From: Pyxicephalus adspersus | Lineage: Eukaryota > Chordata > Amphibia > Anura > Pyxicephalidae | Direction of reading: 5' to 3' | Assembly (NCBI RefSeq): GCF_032062135.1 | Contig: NC_092860.1 | Span: 123,461,421-123,525,420, forward strand | DNA: 64,000 nucleotides | Part shown: piece after piece, positions 1 to 11,891 of the stretch | Layout of the letters: each line of letters starts with the position of its first letter | Numbering within the stretch: the stretch's first letter is position 1 | Program-made: the position numbers and the translations under genes | The notes under the pieces: model-generated | What the model was told of the DNA's origin: nothing | What the model saw: only the letters and a program-made list of their open reading frames with translations | The model's database searches: none

Positions 1-527
1 GGGTGCCACCTCTTAGCTTAATTGGGGTATATCCTAAATACCTAACTTAATTTTCATCACTAGGCAACAAAGACAGTAGACTGCGTGCCTCTCTCTAGGA
101 ATTAGGCATATCCATTGCATTGTGGGGTACAAGAGGGGTTTTACGGAACGAGGACTTGTGGGTAAAAGTTGTAATTTGCTTAATATGAATCATCGGTTAA
201 GCGGAGACCAAGAGGAAATAGGGGAAAATAAAAAGTATCTTAAAAAGCTTTGTAGTGGCTTTGCTGCTTGAGGTCTTTGCTTTAAAGAAGAAAGGAGAGC
301 TGTACCAAGGAAGACAGGCAAAGGGCAATAGTGCCCGTGGTTCTGTTCTCTTCCCTGTATCTTTCTTACTATCCCTTGTTCTCTTTGCTATATGCTTGTC
401 TGGAGGTGGCCATTTGATGAAGGCAATTCCTTGTTTCTTTGTGTCAGAACCTGCAGCCATAAGTCTACCAGTTAACATTCCATTAAAGTGTTATTAAACC
501 TAAAATATATCATTTTAATGTTGTAGC

Positions 528-580
528 ATCAAATATATGGTTGCAGAGATGCCTATATATCAAATATATGGTTGCAGAGA
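528..580. repeat. Two-copy 31-bp tandem duplication
   Basis: The word ATCAAATATATGGTTGCAGA occurs at 528 and again at 559, giving a period of 31 bases. It is a simple local duplication with no coding meaning. Confidence 0.85.
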
Positions 581-1306
581 CATCCTTTCTTCAGATCTGG
601 AAACTTCACTTCAGTCTAAAGGGTGGCTAGGCTTTTTTGCAAGGTCTTCTTGGAGCCCCATAGTATCCAACCTTTATGTGTGAATTCCCAGCCCGACTGC
701 AGCTGCACATGAAGACGCAGACAAGCACAAGGACACAGTTACTGTAGATCTAATGCCAGACACACATTCTCCTGCATTGTTTGACAGGTACCTACCCGCC
801 AGGTAGAATAAGGAAACTCTGGTAGAGTGAGAAGGAAGGTTTCTCAATGGTAACATTTCTGTTTAGAAGCAAAATTAGGGAAATTATTGTAGCTAATAAA
901 GTTAATCTTAAGGGAAACATTAATACCATATTGAGTGTTTATTACTACAATACTTTAAGAGGCAAAGTTTCCCTAATCACGCTATGCAGATATATAGCTG
1001 TAAGGTTATATTCAAGACAAAAGATACATTTTTTAATGTACTACTTAGACACAAATAATACTTCTCAATGTTTTCTATGCCATAGCAAATCTTTCCTTTT
1101 AATTCAGGTCCCCTTGAAACACTCATTCGATCCTACTTTCTATATCTTTTTAACATGGGGGAACCCTTGAAATACTTTTCATGTCTTAGGGAACCTCTAA
1201 AAACAATGACAATATCCACAGCTCACAGTGCAATGGTGGTCATTGGAAAGAATGCGTCCTTTGTTACTGGCTAGTAGGAAGAATGCCACCCTTATATATC
1301 ATTAAT
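581..1306. other. Unassigned intronic DNA
   Basis: No exon-like open frame with splice sites, RNA gene or recognisable mobile element was seen here. Short ORFs on both strands look like chance. Confidence 0.5.
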
Positions 1307-1524
1307 GCCTGATTAAAAAAAAGCTCTCCAAGGCTGGAGAGGATACACTTTAAGTGAACCTGGGTGATCCAGCAAACCTGGAATGGATTTCTTCAGTCAT
1401 TTGCTATTTGTTAGCAAATGTTTTCGATCCTGGACCAGATTCATTCCAGGTTTGCTGGATTACCCAGCTTCACTGATGAAAGTGTATCCTCTCCAGCCTT
1501 GGAGAGCTTTAATAAATCAGGCCC
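1307..1524. mobile_element. Fold-back MITE family A, full copy
   Basis: Long terminal inverted repeats. The left arm carries AAGCTCTCCAAGGCTGGAGA and CAAACCTGGAATGGATTTC, and the right arm carries the reverse complements (CATTCCAGGTTTGCTGGAT, then CTCCAGCCTTGGAGAGCTTT, then AATCAGGCCC). The centre is itself a hairpin (CATTTGCT...AGCAAATG). Nearly the whole unit folds back on itself, with no coding capacity, as expected for a non-autonomous DNA element. Homologous copies recur across the window. No target duplication is clear. Confidence 0.9.
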
Positions 1525-2590
1525 ATCATGTCTGTTAAACTGACCTGAGAGGCACAGATTGGTTATTGCTCAAGAAACCCTTAGCAACTCCTGGAGGAAT
1601 TCTAGGGTTTCACGGACCCAATGGACCAGACCATTGGAAAGCAGCTTATGTTGCTATCAGTGAAGGATTTAGACTTTAGCTATTCTGCCTTTAAATCTAA
1701 ACTCAGCCATGTTTTGGAGCATATATGATTTCTTTTTTGGATACTTTAGTCTTTCTGTTTCATCACACACTGAATTATAAACTCAGTAAAAGAAATAATG
1801 GTAAAAATTAACTGCTACAGTTGCTTATCGTTGTATGTTCTGTGTTTATTTAAAATGTTCCTGAACATTCTTTCTGTTCTTAAAACAGAACGGCCATTGA
1901 TCTGCCCAGCAGAGATGCTCAAACTGGCTGTTCTTGCAGCAGGGAAACAAGTTTTTATTATTACTCATTATTCAATATCAGAATGTGTTAGGAGCATAAA
2001 AAGACAAAACCGGAATTACATAATGCTAAAAGAGTCAGCTAAGCCATTTGTGGTTTTTGCTTGCTTTTTATAAATGATCAGCAGGTAACGGCTTTATTCA
2101 TTCATGTTTTCAATGTGTTTGATAGATAGAGACCTATTCTGAAAGACGGTAATACAAAGGATCTTTGCACATCATCCAATCCCTGTAAAGCTGTGTTGTA
2201 ACACTGCAGAATGACTCTTCAAACTGCCCGTAATCCTGTGATACAAGTTTGCTTATATAAAAACTATATTATAGGTGCTTGGCTGAAATACAAAGAAAAC
2301 ATCTTGAAAGTAATTGCAATATAAAAAGAGAGGAGACTCTGCACCTGGGTATAGTATAGTCTGCCACTTTTTTTTCTTTGATGGGGGGAGAGCAATTTAG
2401 GAAGGGCAAAAGGCCGGAATTAGTTGGATTTTGCTCAAACTTGCTAGTCAGTTATGGAACTAAGGAGGGAATAACAAACTCCACCATTAATTTATCCTAA
2501 TCTACTTCATTATTATCCTTTATTTATTTTAAAATACAATGTTTTATATTTCAATGCATATATTAAGTAGCAAATATGTGCCAATTGAAA
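1525..2590. other. Unassigned intronic DNA
   Basis: AT-rich sequence with no supported gene. The ORF near 1798-2073 has low-complexity composition, no homology I recognise and no splice context, so I treat it as chance. Confidence 0.5.
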
Positions 2591-2599
2591 GGTTTTAGG

Positions 2600-3020
2600 G
2601 GTTGGAGTATGGAGGCAGTGGATGCGATGGTAAAAGCAGGATATTGCAGACAAGATGATGTTTAGGGGCTTCAAGTGTTTTGAGGAGGTTGCATGCTGGA
2701 GATGGCAGCATACAAACATGGAGTGAGTGCAGGTAAAAGCATGTAGGGCTTGGTAAGCAAACAAATACAAGTGGGGTGAGGAAAGGGGGCGCAGACATGG
2801 TAAAGCATGAGGAAGGGGGATTTGAAGGCGTACTAGTACAGTGTTGAGAAGTGGGAATACTTTGTGCAGGCATGGAGTAGAAGTAGTTTTGTAGGCATGA
2901 TGGTATGTATGGTGGATAAGGGGGGGGGTGCAGGCATAGTAGATGCTAAAGGAACTGAGGCTGAGAAAAGTGGGGCTGCAAATGTGGTTGTTGCTGAGAG
3001 ACTGGGTTGTAGGGGCTGCT
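2600..3020. repeat. Purine-rich degenerate tandem tract
   Basis: A G/A-rich strand with irregularly recurring words such as GCAGGCATGG, GCAGACATGG and GTAGGCATGA, plus a run of nine G at 2930-2938. It looks like a decayed minisatellite. The strand bias creates long stop-free frames on the minus strand (Pro/His/Leu/Thr-rich), which I reject as genes. Confidence 0.55.
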
Positions 3021-3179
3021 AAAAGGTAGCGCCATGTTGCAGTAGGTAATGAAATAATATTAAACCAGAAGAGAGGATTTATCCTAAATTTCAGTAAGTA
3101 GAAGAAATAAAAGGTCCCCTGCACACTATGATGTTCATCATGCCTGAAACGTAAATGAACCATGTATCACTACAGAAAG

Positions 3180-3360
3180 ACAAGGGTGACTGTGCTGAAC
3201 TGTGAGAGCAGTAGAGGGACTGTCCTTGTCTTCCCTGCACTGGCTCACCTTCTGCCTCTAATCAATCAGTCGGCACAGAGACTGGCTAACGAGGATCTTT
3301 TGCAGCCCCTGTAATGATGTCACTGGGGCTAAGAAAAGCATTATACAGTACAGGGTCAAG
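3180..3360 (+). repeat. Interspersed repeat shared with 45400-45560
   Basis: Contains TCTGCCTCTAATCAATCAG, then ACAGAGACTGGC, then GATCTTTTGCAGCCCCTGTA and ATGATGTCAC. The same words appear in the same order in reverse complement at 45400-45560, showing an interspersed family. A weaker match to the TTTTGCAGCCC part lies near 29655-29690. Class unknown; no terminal repeats were defined. Confidence 0.65.
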
Positions 3361-5160
3361 GTAATTAAATACAAAGTACCAAGGTGAGTGGTGGATAATA
3401 AGATTCTTTGAGTTGCTGAATAATGTTCAGCTTAAAATACCAGCACATACTGAGATCATAATATATCAATGTATAATAATCATAATATATATTAATCATA
3501 ATATATATAATCAATGGAAGATGTACATCCAAAAAAAGGGAACCTTTGGATTGTAATTTGAATAAGAAATAGTTAAATTGTATTCCCTATGTGTTCCTTT
3601 TTGGGACATTTCCCAATATTTGATTTTCTGATTAAAAAGCAAGCAGAAAATATTAATCTTTCCCTTTAGGTAAACCTACCTTTTAGAAGTGTCATCAGCA
3701 CATGTTTCCCAACTGGGAAATTTCCTATCACCTGCTGTTCCTTTTTTTCTTCCACTTTTGGTGACAGTGGTCATTATGAAAGATAGCAGGAGTGAATCTA
3801 CTGAACATGGATACAGACATCAGTTCATTCTGGCACAGGTATTTTACAGTTTGCAGCAAGATAAGAGCAGTAATATTTAGCCACTATGATGTCGCATAAT
3901 ATCTAGAATTGAGTAAAAAAGAATTACCGGTACCCAAAGAGTAAAATGGAGACAATTGGAGTTATATTTTATAAACCTGGATCCTAAAAAGGTTTATGTC
4001 CATTGTATGCAATCACAGCCTTGGAATTTTTTTAACTATGATAGAAATGTGAGGTCTGTCACTGCTGACCCCCTTTGAAAAAAATGCTGGTTGCCTGGCT
4101 GTGTTTCTTAAAGCATTAGCAGCACAACCAGACAAGTAGCTCTTTCATGTATCTATGGCAGTCTGCATGTTTCTTTATAAATATTTAGGGTGACAATGCT
4201 AGAGAGAAATGATTTACATAATTGCCTTCTACAATTTGCAAGTTCTTGGCATGCCAATTTCCAGATAAGAAATCTCCTGCATGTGGTTCTCATTTACAAT
4301 GACCAGTGCATATCTCTACAGAGATTTGTGAGCGTATTGTGGGCAGTAATTCCTTGGAATGACCCTTGGGCTACTGAATGGAAATGTACAACCTGGAAAC
4401 AGAAATTAATTAAAATACTTGGCATTGTTCATATGAAAACAGGCCTTTCTTTTCTTACATATTAGAAAAAAACTTTGAATAGAGACTCTTTTAGAGGATC
4501 ATTTTAAGGTCATTTAGTAAATGAGTAGTGCTTACACATAAAATATATAGAAGAAGGTTTTACAGCACCATACAAGCAGCTATTCTTTGCAGTCAGGCAA
4601 GGGAATGCGTATTGTTAGTGGGAAGATTACCGTATCTGTCAGTTGGTTAGTTTCCATGGTGTATGTGATATAGCTGTTTACATTGATTCAGATATAGTGT
4701 TTCAGTTCTAGATTGTGCATCATTCAAGCTTTTTTTTAAAACTACATTTAATAGATAGTCTTTTAGTCTGAAAAGTAGATCATGTGTTACATTGTGTGGG
4801 TTGAATGTTACATCCAAGAAAAAGGACAGCAGTCTTGTACAATTAAAATGAATGTTTTATAACAATTACATTTATCATCATTTTAAGCTGCCTAATTGCT
4901 GCTCGATTTGGTCCTTAAAGACTAGCCCAACTCCTTGGTCTCAGATGGAGAAGGGTTTGAGGTAGGTCTTTATTGATTACTAACATGTTTGTGATGAGAT
5001 TGCCACCTTCTTTAATGATCTTTAATGCTTTGTTACCTAGCCTTCATTAGGAAAACCCTTCTAGTCCTAGGCATGTTACAGTTACTGGTCCTTATTTATT
5101 ATGACTGGTACTGTCCTTATTTCTGTTGTGTCGGAAGAGCTGAAAGTGATCACTTTCCAT
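3361..5160. other. Unassigned intronic DNA
   Basis: Includes an AT-rich stretch with repeated AATCATAATATAT words (3455-3515). A segment near 4055-4130 (CACTGCTGACC) loosely resembles one near 9415 and may be an old repeat. No gene was supported. Confidence 0.45.
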
Positions 5161-5161
5161 T

Positions 5162-5238
5162 TGACTCTAAGAAGAGACCATTGGCAGACCTTAAGACGAG
5201 ACCATTGGCAGACTCTAAGAAGAGACCATTGGCAGAGT
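5162..5238 (+). repeat. 24-bp tandem repeat, three copies
   Basis: AGAGACCATTGGCAGA recurs with a 24-base period, in units resembling GACTCTAAGAAGAGACCATT plus GGCA. Because 24 is a multiple of three, the array stays open in one frame and would encode an eight-residue K-K-R-P-L-A-D-S-like unit. There is no other sign of a gene around it. Confidence 0.85.
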
Positions 5239-5239
5239 C

Positions 5240-6770
5240 CTAAAGAGTGCTAACAACATGATGTGACAATAGAAGGGGTAGCTAAATGACAAGTCATTGG
5301 AACTGCATTTTCACAGGAAATAAACAGTGTTCATTATGGTAAACTTAAGTAAAAAAAAATAAAAAATAAAACAAAGGGGGCTTTATGGGGGGTTTTTGTG
5401 ACTGGGTGGGAGAGATTCCACATTGAGGGGTGCAAATTGTGCTACTGCACAATGTCCCCAGACACTCGTTGGCCAACAGGGACCAAAGTTCAGCAGGGGC
5501 AAGACCCCAAGTCAGTTTGACAGGGGCAGGACCCTAATCGCACAGAGGCCGACTGTTGGCAACATCTGCCATTTGGGGGGGGGGTGGATATTGCTTGTAG
5601 ATGGGCAAACTGAAGAATTATGGCTGCAATGAAGATAAATGAAAAATGTTTAAATAAGAAGTACAGCATGTCAAGATTCAAACAAGAGGAACATGTATCC
5701 TAATATATTTTGGACCCTTTCCAAAGCAATATGGATAACCTCCCTATAGGGGATAGGGGACAGCTGACATCCATATCCTCTTTTTCTGATTTTCAATTTT
5801 CTCTGTAATTTGTATACATATATGAAATGTTCTTAGTGTACATCACCACATAGTATACAGACATTTCATAAATAATGGATGATACTAAGTAGTTTAATGG
5901 GAAAAGAGTCAGGGTTACTCCACTAGCAAAGAATTTTATATATTTCATGCATAGCAGACTCAGTGACCTTGTAGTGAAAGCACATGCTGAAAGTACAAGG
6001 TATCAGTTATTTTCTACCAAAGTTCTTGTTTTAATATTTTTTAATAATTTATTAAAACATGATGGCTGTGTTTATTTTTGAATATAAAAAATAGCTCTCT
6101 AAATATTCTTTCTTAGGAATTTTCTTTCCGTACAGTATAGGTAACAAAGTATTCCACACATTATGTTCTGTCGGTGTCAGAGGCAAAGTGAAGGTTGTTT
6201 CTATAAAATGGCTCATTAGCTTTTGAAAGGATTGAGGCAGCAGCTCTGAAATAAACATCTTGTGATGATAGCTGTTACTGCTATGAAATTCACATTGCTT
6301 TCCATGTTTAAAAGGAATCTTTGTATAAGTACCAATCTAAATGTGTTTTTTATTTAAGCCTTTAGGTTATGGTTTGTCTAACTTTTTTTCTCCAAGACAA
6401 ATGTTAACAAGAGCCATAACTTACCTTCCTCTGCTGCTATGGCTGGCTTCTTTAATTTTGTCCTCTGGGCCCCCTTAAACTTCTGTCAGCATGGACCCAT
6501 ACATGATACACAGCAACCTGGACAAGCAGTCTGTCGTTACTCCCTTTCCTCTGCCATCAGGTGATGTAAAATCCACAGCAGAGGAAGCAAGTAATGGGAG
6601 CCTTCCTGTACCATCCTTTACAAGGTAAAGCAGTAAGCAGCTGTAGTTTTTCAGGTGTTGGTCCTGAGGCCAAGCAAAGTCACTTAGCAAGCCCTGTGCA
6701 TCCCAGCTTTATATCACATTGTTTTATGCATCTCAAGTTTCTAGAAGGCCAACAATTTTTGCTTTCCCTG
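5240..6770. other. Unassigned intronic DNA
   Basis: Includes an A-rich stretch (5349-5375) and a G-rich patch ending in a G run (5573-5584). No gene or classified mobile element was seen. Confidence 0.45.
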
Positions 6771-6775
6771 AAAGT

Positions 6776-6806
6776 GTATGTAAACACTTTTTCAGTGTTT
6801 ACATAC
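6776..6806. repeat. Perfect 12-bp hairpin
   Basis: GTATGTAAACAC at 6776-6787 and GTGTTTACATAC at 6795-6806 are exact reverse complements around a seven-base loop. CCCTGAAA just before 6776 and TTTCAGGG shortly after 6806 extend the inverted symmetry, so this may be a small fold-back element. Confidence 0.85.
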
Positions 6807-7539
6807 ATAAAATTTTCAGGGTAAACACTTTATTTTTAGTTTTGTACAGAAAGGTTTAGAACTATTACTTGCCATTGGTTCTGGTGAACATTGACCCTTG
6901 AGATGGGAAATTCAATATTTTTAAGTAGTCAAAGTAACAGGGAGGGAGGAGAAATTTTTATTTTTATTGTTAATAATGATTTATTTACTCTGTCGTCATT
7001 CAATTGAAAGAGAAGTCAAATCTTCCAATGTAGATACCTGTTCTGGTCTGTGTCTTAGGGCTTGTCATACATTTTAAAAGCACTTTTCTTCAATACATGA
7101 GGTGCACTGTGGCAATTAAATTTCGTCAATGTAATCAGTTAACAAGACATCACAGCAATTTTACCTAGAAATAGAAATTCTTACACCTAATGCCTTACTT
7201 ATATGCATTGTGGCAAAAGCCCAAGATGAGAATACTAAAATTGTGAAAGATGTGGGACAGCACTGTAAACTAAAAGCAAAGTAAGAATGCCACACCACAG
7301 TGGATGTGCACAGGTTGTGCTAATAGTTATAGTAGCTTAAAGTGGTATGGTTATTTAAACAAGACCCTATTCACTACATGACACATTTATGCCACAGTGC
7401 TTGTGCCCAAAAAATTGACCTTATTTACTGTTCTGTAAGTAAAAGTCAAACTCCTCAGCACAAATTATTATTTTAAAAATAAAACATTTCCATTACATTT
7501 TTTGCACGCTTTATATAGACAGAGAGAAGGAGTCAGTAG

Positions 7540-8382
7540 CCAGCTGTGTAGCATGTGACATAGAGTGCAGGGATCAGTGGCATGTACCATAGAGTGCAAG
7601 GGGTCAGTAGCATGTGACATAGAGTGAAGGGATCAGTGGCATGTACCATAGAGTGCTAGGGGTTAGTAGCATGTGACATAGAGTGCAAGGGGTCAGTAGC
7701 ATGTGACATAGAGTGAAGGGATCAGTGGCATGTACCATAGAGTGCAAGGGGTCAGTAGCATGTAACATAGAGTGCAGGGATCNNNNNNNNNNNNNNNNNN
7801 NNNNNNNNNNNNNNNNNNNNNNNNNNNNNNNNNNNNNNNNNNNNNNNNNNNNNNNNNNNNNNNNNNNNNNNNNNNNNNNNNNNNNNNNNNNNNNNNNNNN
7901 NNNNNNNNNNNNNNNNNNNNNNNNNNNNNNNNNNNNNNNNNNNNNNNNNNNNNNNNNNNNNNNNNNNNNNNNNNNNNNNNNNNNNNNNNNNNNNNNNNNN
8001 NNNNNNNNNNNNNNNNNNNNNNNNNNNNNNNNNNNNNNNNNNNNNNNNNNNNNNNNNNNNNNNNNNNNNNNNNNNNNNNNNNNNNNNNNNNNNNNNNNNN
8101 NNNNNNNNNNNNNNNNNNNNNNNNNNNNNNNNNNNNNNNNNNNNNNNNNNNNNNNNNNNNNNNNNNNNNNNNNNNNNNNNNNNNNNNNNNNNNNNNNNNN
8201 NNNNNNNNNNNNNNNNNNNNNNNTGAGGGGTCAGTAGCATGGGACATAGAGTGCAGGGGTCAGCAGCATGGGACATAGAGTGCAAGAGGTCAGTAGCAGG
8301 GGACACCGAGTGCAAGGGGTCAGTAGCAGGGGACATACAGTGCAGGGGTCAGTAACATTTGGCAAAGAGTGCAAGGGTCAGT
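7540..8382. repeat. Roughly 30-bp minisatellite containing an assembly gap
   Basis: Units of 29-31 bases share the core GCATGTGACATAGAGTGCA followed by GGGGTCAGTA. Left of the gap two variants tend to alternate (GTAGCATGTGACATAGAGTG and GTGGCATGTACCATAGAGTG), suggesting a dimeric higher-order unit. Right of the gap the units drift (GGGACATAGAG, GGGGACACCGAG). Flank similarity on both sides indicates that the gap is more of the same array. ORFs spanning the gap are artefacts. Confidence 0.9.
7783..8223. other. Run of 441 undetermined bases
   Basis: An unbroken run of N inside the minisatellite. Its stated length may or may not reflect the true array length. Confidence 0.99.
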
Positions 8383-8458
8383 ATTCACTTGGCTGCCAAA
8401 AAATAGCATGTTGAGCAGCCACAGCATAATTAAGGGTGGCACGTGTATTGACAAATAG

Positions 8459-8494
8459 GTGCTGTTGAGGGTGCCGTTGAAGGTGCTGTTGAAG
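8459..8494. repeat. 12-bp tandem repeat, three copies
   Basis: GTGCTGTTGAGG, GTGCCGTTGAAG and GTGCTGTTGAAG are consecutive 12-base units. Confidence 0.85.
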
Positions 8495-8499
8495 TTTTG

Positions 8500-10800
8500 G
8501 GTTTGCTATGGCACAACCAATCACCCCACTGGCACTGCCAAAACCAACTAGTTAACTAGAAGACATTATAAAAGAACTCTTTTTAGCAATCAATTCTTTC
8601 TTGGATTTTGCAGTAGAAACATGAAAAAATGTAAACTCTTTCCTCTGTCTAGTCCTCCGATTCTGTAATAAATTAGTTTCACGGTACCACTGGCCTAGCA
8701 GTCCTGTTTGAATACATGAATTAATTTAAATCTCTGACATGAGAACATGTCCACAAAGATAATACAGGAACATAAATAGAACACACTTTCCATTGCTTTA
8801 ACATTTTCCACACCATGGTGTTAACAGGCAGATGGCCCATTGGGGGAGAAAATGTGCTCATCGTACAAAAAGTAGTTAAGTAGTATTCACTTCTATGGGC
8901 AAGGTTCCAAACACTGCCCATAGTTTATTGACTCACTGCAATGTTTTAGGATTTTTGGTGTCTCTTGCTTATTCTCAGGCAATTTATCAAGAGAATATGT
9001 TATGGAATAAAGCTGTGCTGCAGCCGCCACAAGCTGGTCAGAACCAGATTATTAGAAATATCAGCAACATTCTTCTGAATCTTCAGAAATAGAGAAGGAG
9101 CTATGTTGGATTTTGTGGGATTAAGGCGCCAGTGCCAGTTGTTTATGGCAGTTGTTATCACGACAAGTAATTATTTTAAGCTTTTTACCAAAACACCATA
9201 CAGTAGTGTGTAATTTTGAGAGTTGTAATATTATATATATTTGTCTTTATACTAAGAACAAACTAAAAAAACTGAAATGAGGTATAGAAAAATATGGTCT
9301 GAAGGAAGAATACCAACTTGTATTGCTAATTTCTATATGTAATGATTAACCACTTTACATGGGCATTATGCAATATCACAATAAAACAAAAATCATGGTT
9401 AAAATACAGGAGCTGCCACTGCTGACCTATGAAGGTTCTGGCTCTGGGGTTCTCCTACTGAGAGCCATGGCACATGACTACTTTTAAAAGCTGATGACAA
9501 ATGATCCTGATTGCTACAAGACCTCCTGCTTGTTTCCATTAAATCATTTATTTGTAATTAAGCTTCTGGCCCAATGATAGATCAGTACCATAGTGCTAAA
9601 CATAAGGCTTCCTTCCCTGCCATGGTTGTGCTACTGGCTATGTGTCACCAGGTCAGTGACACTGTCCTGAAGCAAACATGAGCTTATCATGGGTCATAAT
9701 ACCTGAAATGTATATTTTTTCCAGTCCATGTCTTATCAAGAACAAAAAAGTAAGACAAAAAATGACAGCCCTGTAGATTCATCAACAAGTTAGCAATGCA
9801 GCTGTGTGCCATTTTTTAATGGGCAGGCTCTCTTTAAGTTGTATACCAGCCTGGGGCGTACCATTAGAAAAAAAAATCTCTAATTCCTAAAATTCATTTT
9901 ACTTGGCCTAATCCCATATTTCACATTTGTTACCAGACACATATGCCAAAATAATAAAACAAGCAACAGACTGCTACTTTCCCTAAAATGTCACCCATTA
10001 GGCTACAGCCCAGCCTTTCTACAATTTCGGAACACGGATGGGTGGTCTGAGTTGTTTATTATGTTGCTTTTTATCTCAAGCCATTAACCATTTGAGCAAG
10101 GTATAAAAATAATAAAGTCTGTGGTTACTGTCAGGAATTCAATGTATTGCTCTATAATTTGATTTTAGAGGCTTTGACCACTGACAACAATTTTCTTGAA
10201 TGAAAATGCTTGTAGATCTAAAGATTTATAATGTTTTAATGGTAACAGTTGTTTAGGGTGAAATAGATTAAAATCTCCATGTTGGGACAGATGACAGAAC
10301 AAAGTGTAGGGGTTTTATCCATCAAATCTGTGCAAAAACTTACACAAGAAAAAGTTTTGTATTTAAATTTATTTTAAAGTCCAATGAAAATGATAAAAAA
10401 ATGCAAATCTCATGTGACAGTAAAGGAAGTGGATCACTTGATTAATAAAGCCAAAAGCATAATGCCGAATCTGCTAACAATATTACCTCTCCGTTATGTT
10501 CTCTTTTTTCAAAAATTCAACGTTGATAGTAGTTGAGGTAGTTGAGGTAGTGTACAGGGTCAACATCTACATTCTGTATTTAAATTCCCGCTTATAGATG
10601 TCAAAGTCATGTAAATCCTGGTGCCTGTACAGTTTGTGACTGTGCTAAAATATCTTTTACAGATCAACCCTTTCAGCAACTTTTTGTCTTCTGTGATTTG
10701 CTACCAGGTCACAATATTGCAGTCAGATGGCTGGGGAATAGAAAGGAGACCGACACAACACTTCCTCTTGTCTGCAGCAGACTGATGAAGTATTAGTCTA
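8500..10800. other. Unassigned intronic DNA
   Basis: No exon, RNA gene or definable mobile element. A GAGGTAGTTGAGGTAGTG stretch near 10540 has a let-7-like seed but no hairpin partner (see rejected items). Confidence 0.45.
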
Positions 10801-10803
10801 GGT

Positions 10804-11128
10804 CAGGGGTCGGCAAAGTTTTATGGCCACTAGGCCATTTATAGGGTGGGTGGGAGCACACTAGGCCATTTATAGGGTGGGTGGGAGCACACTAGGCCAG
10901 ACCCGCCCTAATGGCTCCCCCCATCACCAGGGAATCCCCGCTGAAATGAAATCCCTCTCCTCCGTATGCATTGCGGAGGAGAGGGATTTATCTTCAGGGA
11001 GCGTTCCCTATTTTAGGGGAGCAACTGCAAGGGGGCGGCACCGGAGCTCCAGCCGCTCCGGAGCTCCTTCTTCAATGTTGGAGCATTAGGCCGGATCAGC
11101 CAGGGGCCGTTAGGCCAGAAGCGAGTTA
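10804..11128. mobile_element. hAT-like non-autonomous element, right end unclear
   Basis: Begins CAGGGGTCGGCAAAG, the hAT-type CAGGGGT terminus seen in many vertebrate short elements. The interior is GC-rich, with repeated GGCCATTTATAGGGTGGG (a 31-base tandem duplication, about 10830-10892), an inverted repeat CCTCTCCTCCG...CGGAGGAGAGG and a short palindrome CCGGAGCTCCAGCCGCTCCGG-like stretch. Words such as CACTAGGCC and TTAGGCCGGATC recall a frog repeat. I do not see the matching ACCCCTG right terminus, so the copy is probably truncated near 11128. It has no coding capacity. Confidence 0.65.
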
Positions 11129-11657
11129 GGGTTCATTCACATTAATGTGTTGTGTTAACACATAACACCTGTGTTAGAGAGCTCGGTTGCCATTTATTTT
11201 TAATTTCACACCAGGCACATTTTAGGAACATACTGCTATATACTATGCAACAAAGCAAAGTCGTTTGTTGCTGTGCAATGTGCTTTAAAAATGCAGTGCA
11301 TTTCTGAAGTATACACAAGCCCTTGCTAAGTTCTACAGGTAGATACGGTCCAGTGAACTGCAGTGATATCATGACTTACAATCATAATTTTTTGTCTGCT
11401 TGCAATACACTCCCACAGGTTGGCAATTTTTGTAATTTTAGGGCTGGTTCACTGTCTGTTTTTCACAAATCCCTTTACTGTTTAAAGCTTAGAATATTTA
11501 CAGATGAATCCCCGATGATTATTCTGTTTTTCCATCTCTGTCTGAAATAAATAAAATGTGCCCAACTATATGGAAAGGGTGGACATTTTTCCCAAGATAT
11601 GGGGGTTTTTATGTGTCCCATGACAGAACCTTGGTAGGTATGGACTGATCACTTAGA

Positions 11658-11891
11658 TCAGTGGTCCCAACCTTTTGGAATTCACGGACCAGTAATCCCA
11701 CGGACTGCGGACCGCACATGCCGAGGGGAGCCGTGTGTCACTCATAGGGGAAGAAACTCACCTCCAGAGTGACGTCATGATGCCAGAACCCGCCTCAAGC
11801 CTACAATCAGTTTGGGAGACATGGTCTGTGGCTCTGGCCGATTCGCCCTCCCCAGCAGGGTCCCTTTCCTGACCGGGGGTTGGGGACCCCT
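11658..11891. mobile_element. hAT-like non-autonomous element
   Basis: Left end CAGTGGTCCCAACC and right end GGTTGGGGACCCCTT are imperfect inverted repeats of the hAT CAGTGGT type. The flanks ACTTAGAT (before the left end) and ACATAGAT (after the right end) match at seven of eight bases, consistent with the 8-bp target duplication of hAT elements. The interior has phrases such as ACGGACCAGTAATCCCACGG and no transposase. Confidence 0.8.

Noticed and set aside
2513..3163. 216-codon minus-strand ORF, and a 92-codon ORF in another frame of the same strand
   Set aside because: It lies over a purine-rich degenerate tandem tract. The translation is a Pro/His/Thr/Leu-rich low-complexity sequence open in two frames at once, as strand bias produces.
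7693..8336. Four ORFs of 168-194 codons on both strands
   Set aside because: They are open only because 441 undetermined bases are read as sense; the real residues are minisatellite.
10529..10565. let-7-like seed, TGAGGTAG twice in tandem
   Set aside because: The bases after the seed differ from let-7, and there is no complementary CTACCTCA-type arm within hairpin distance.
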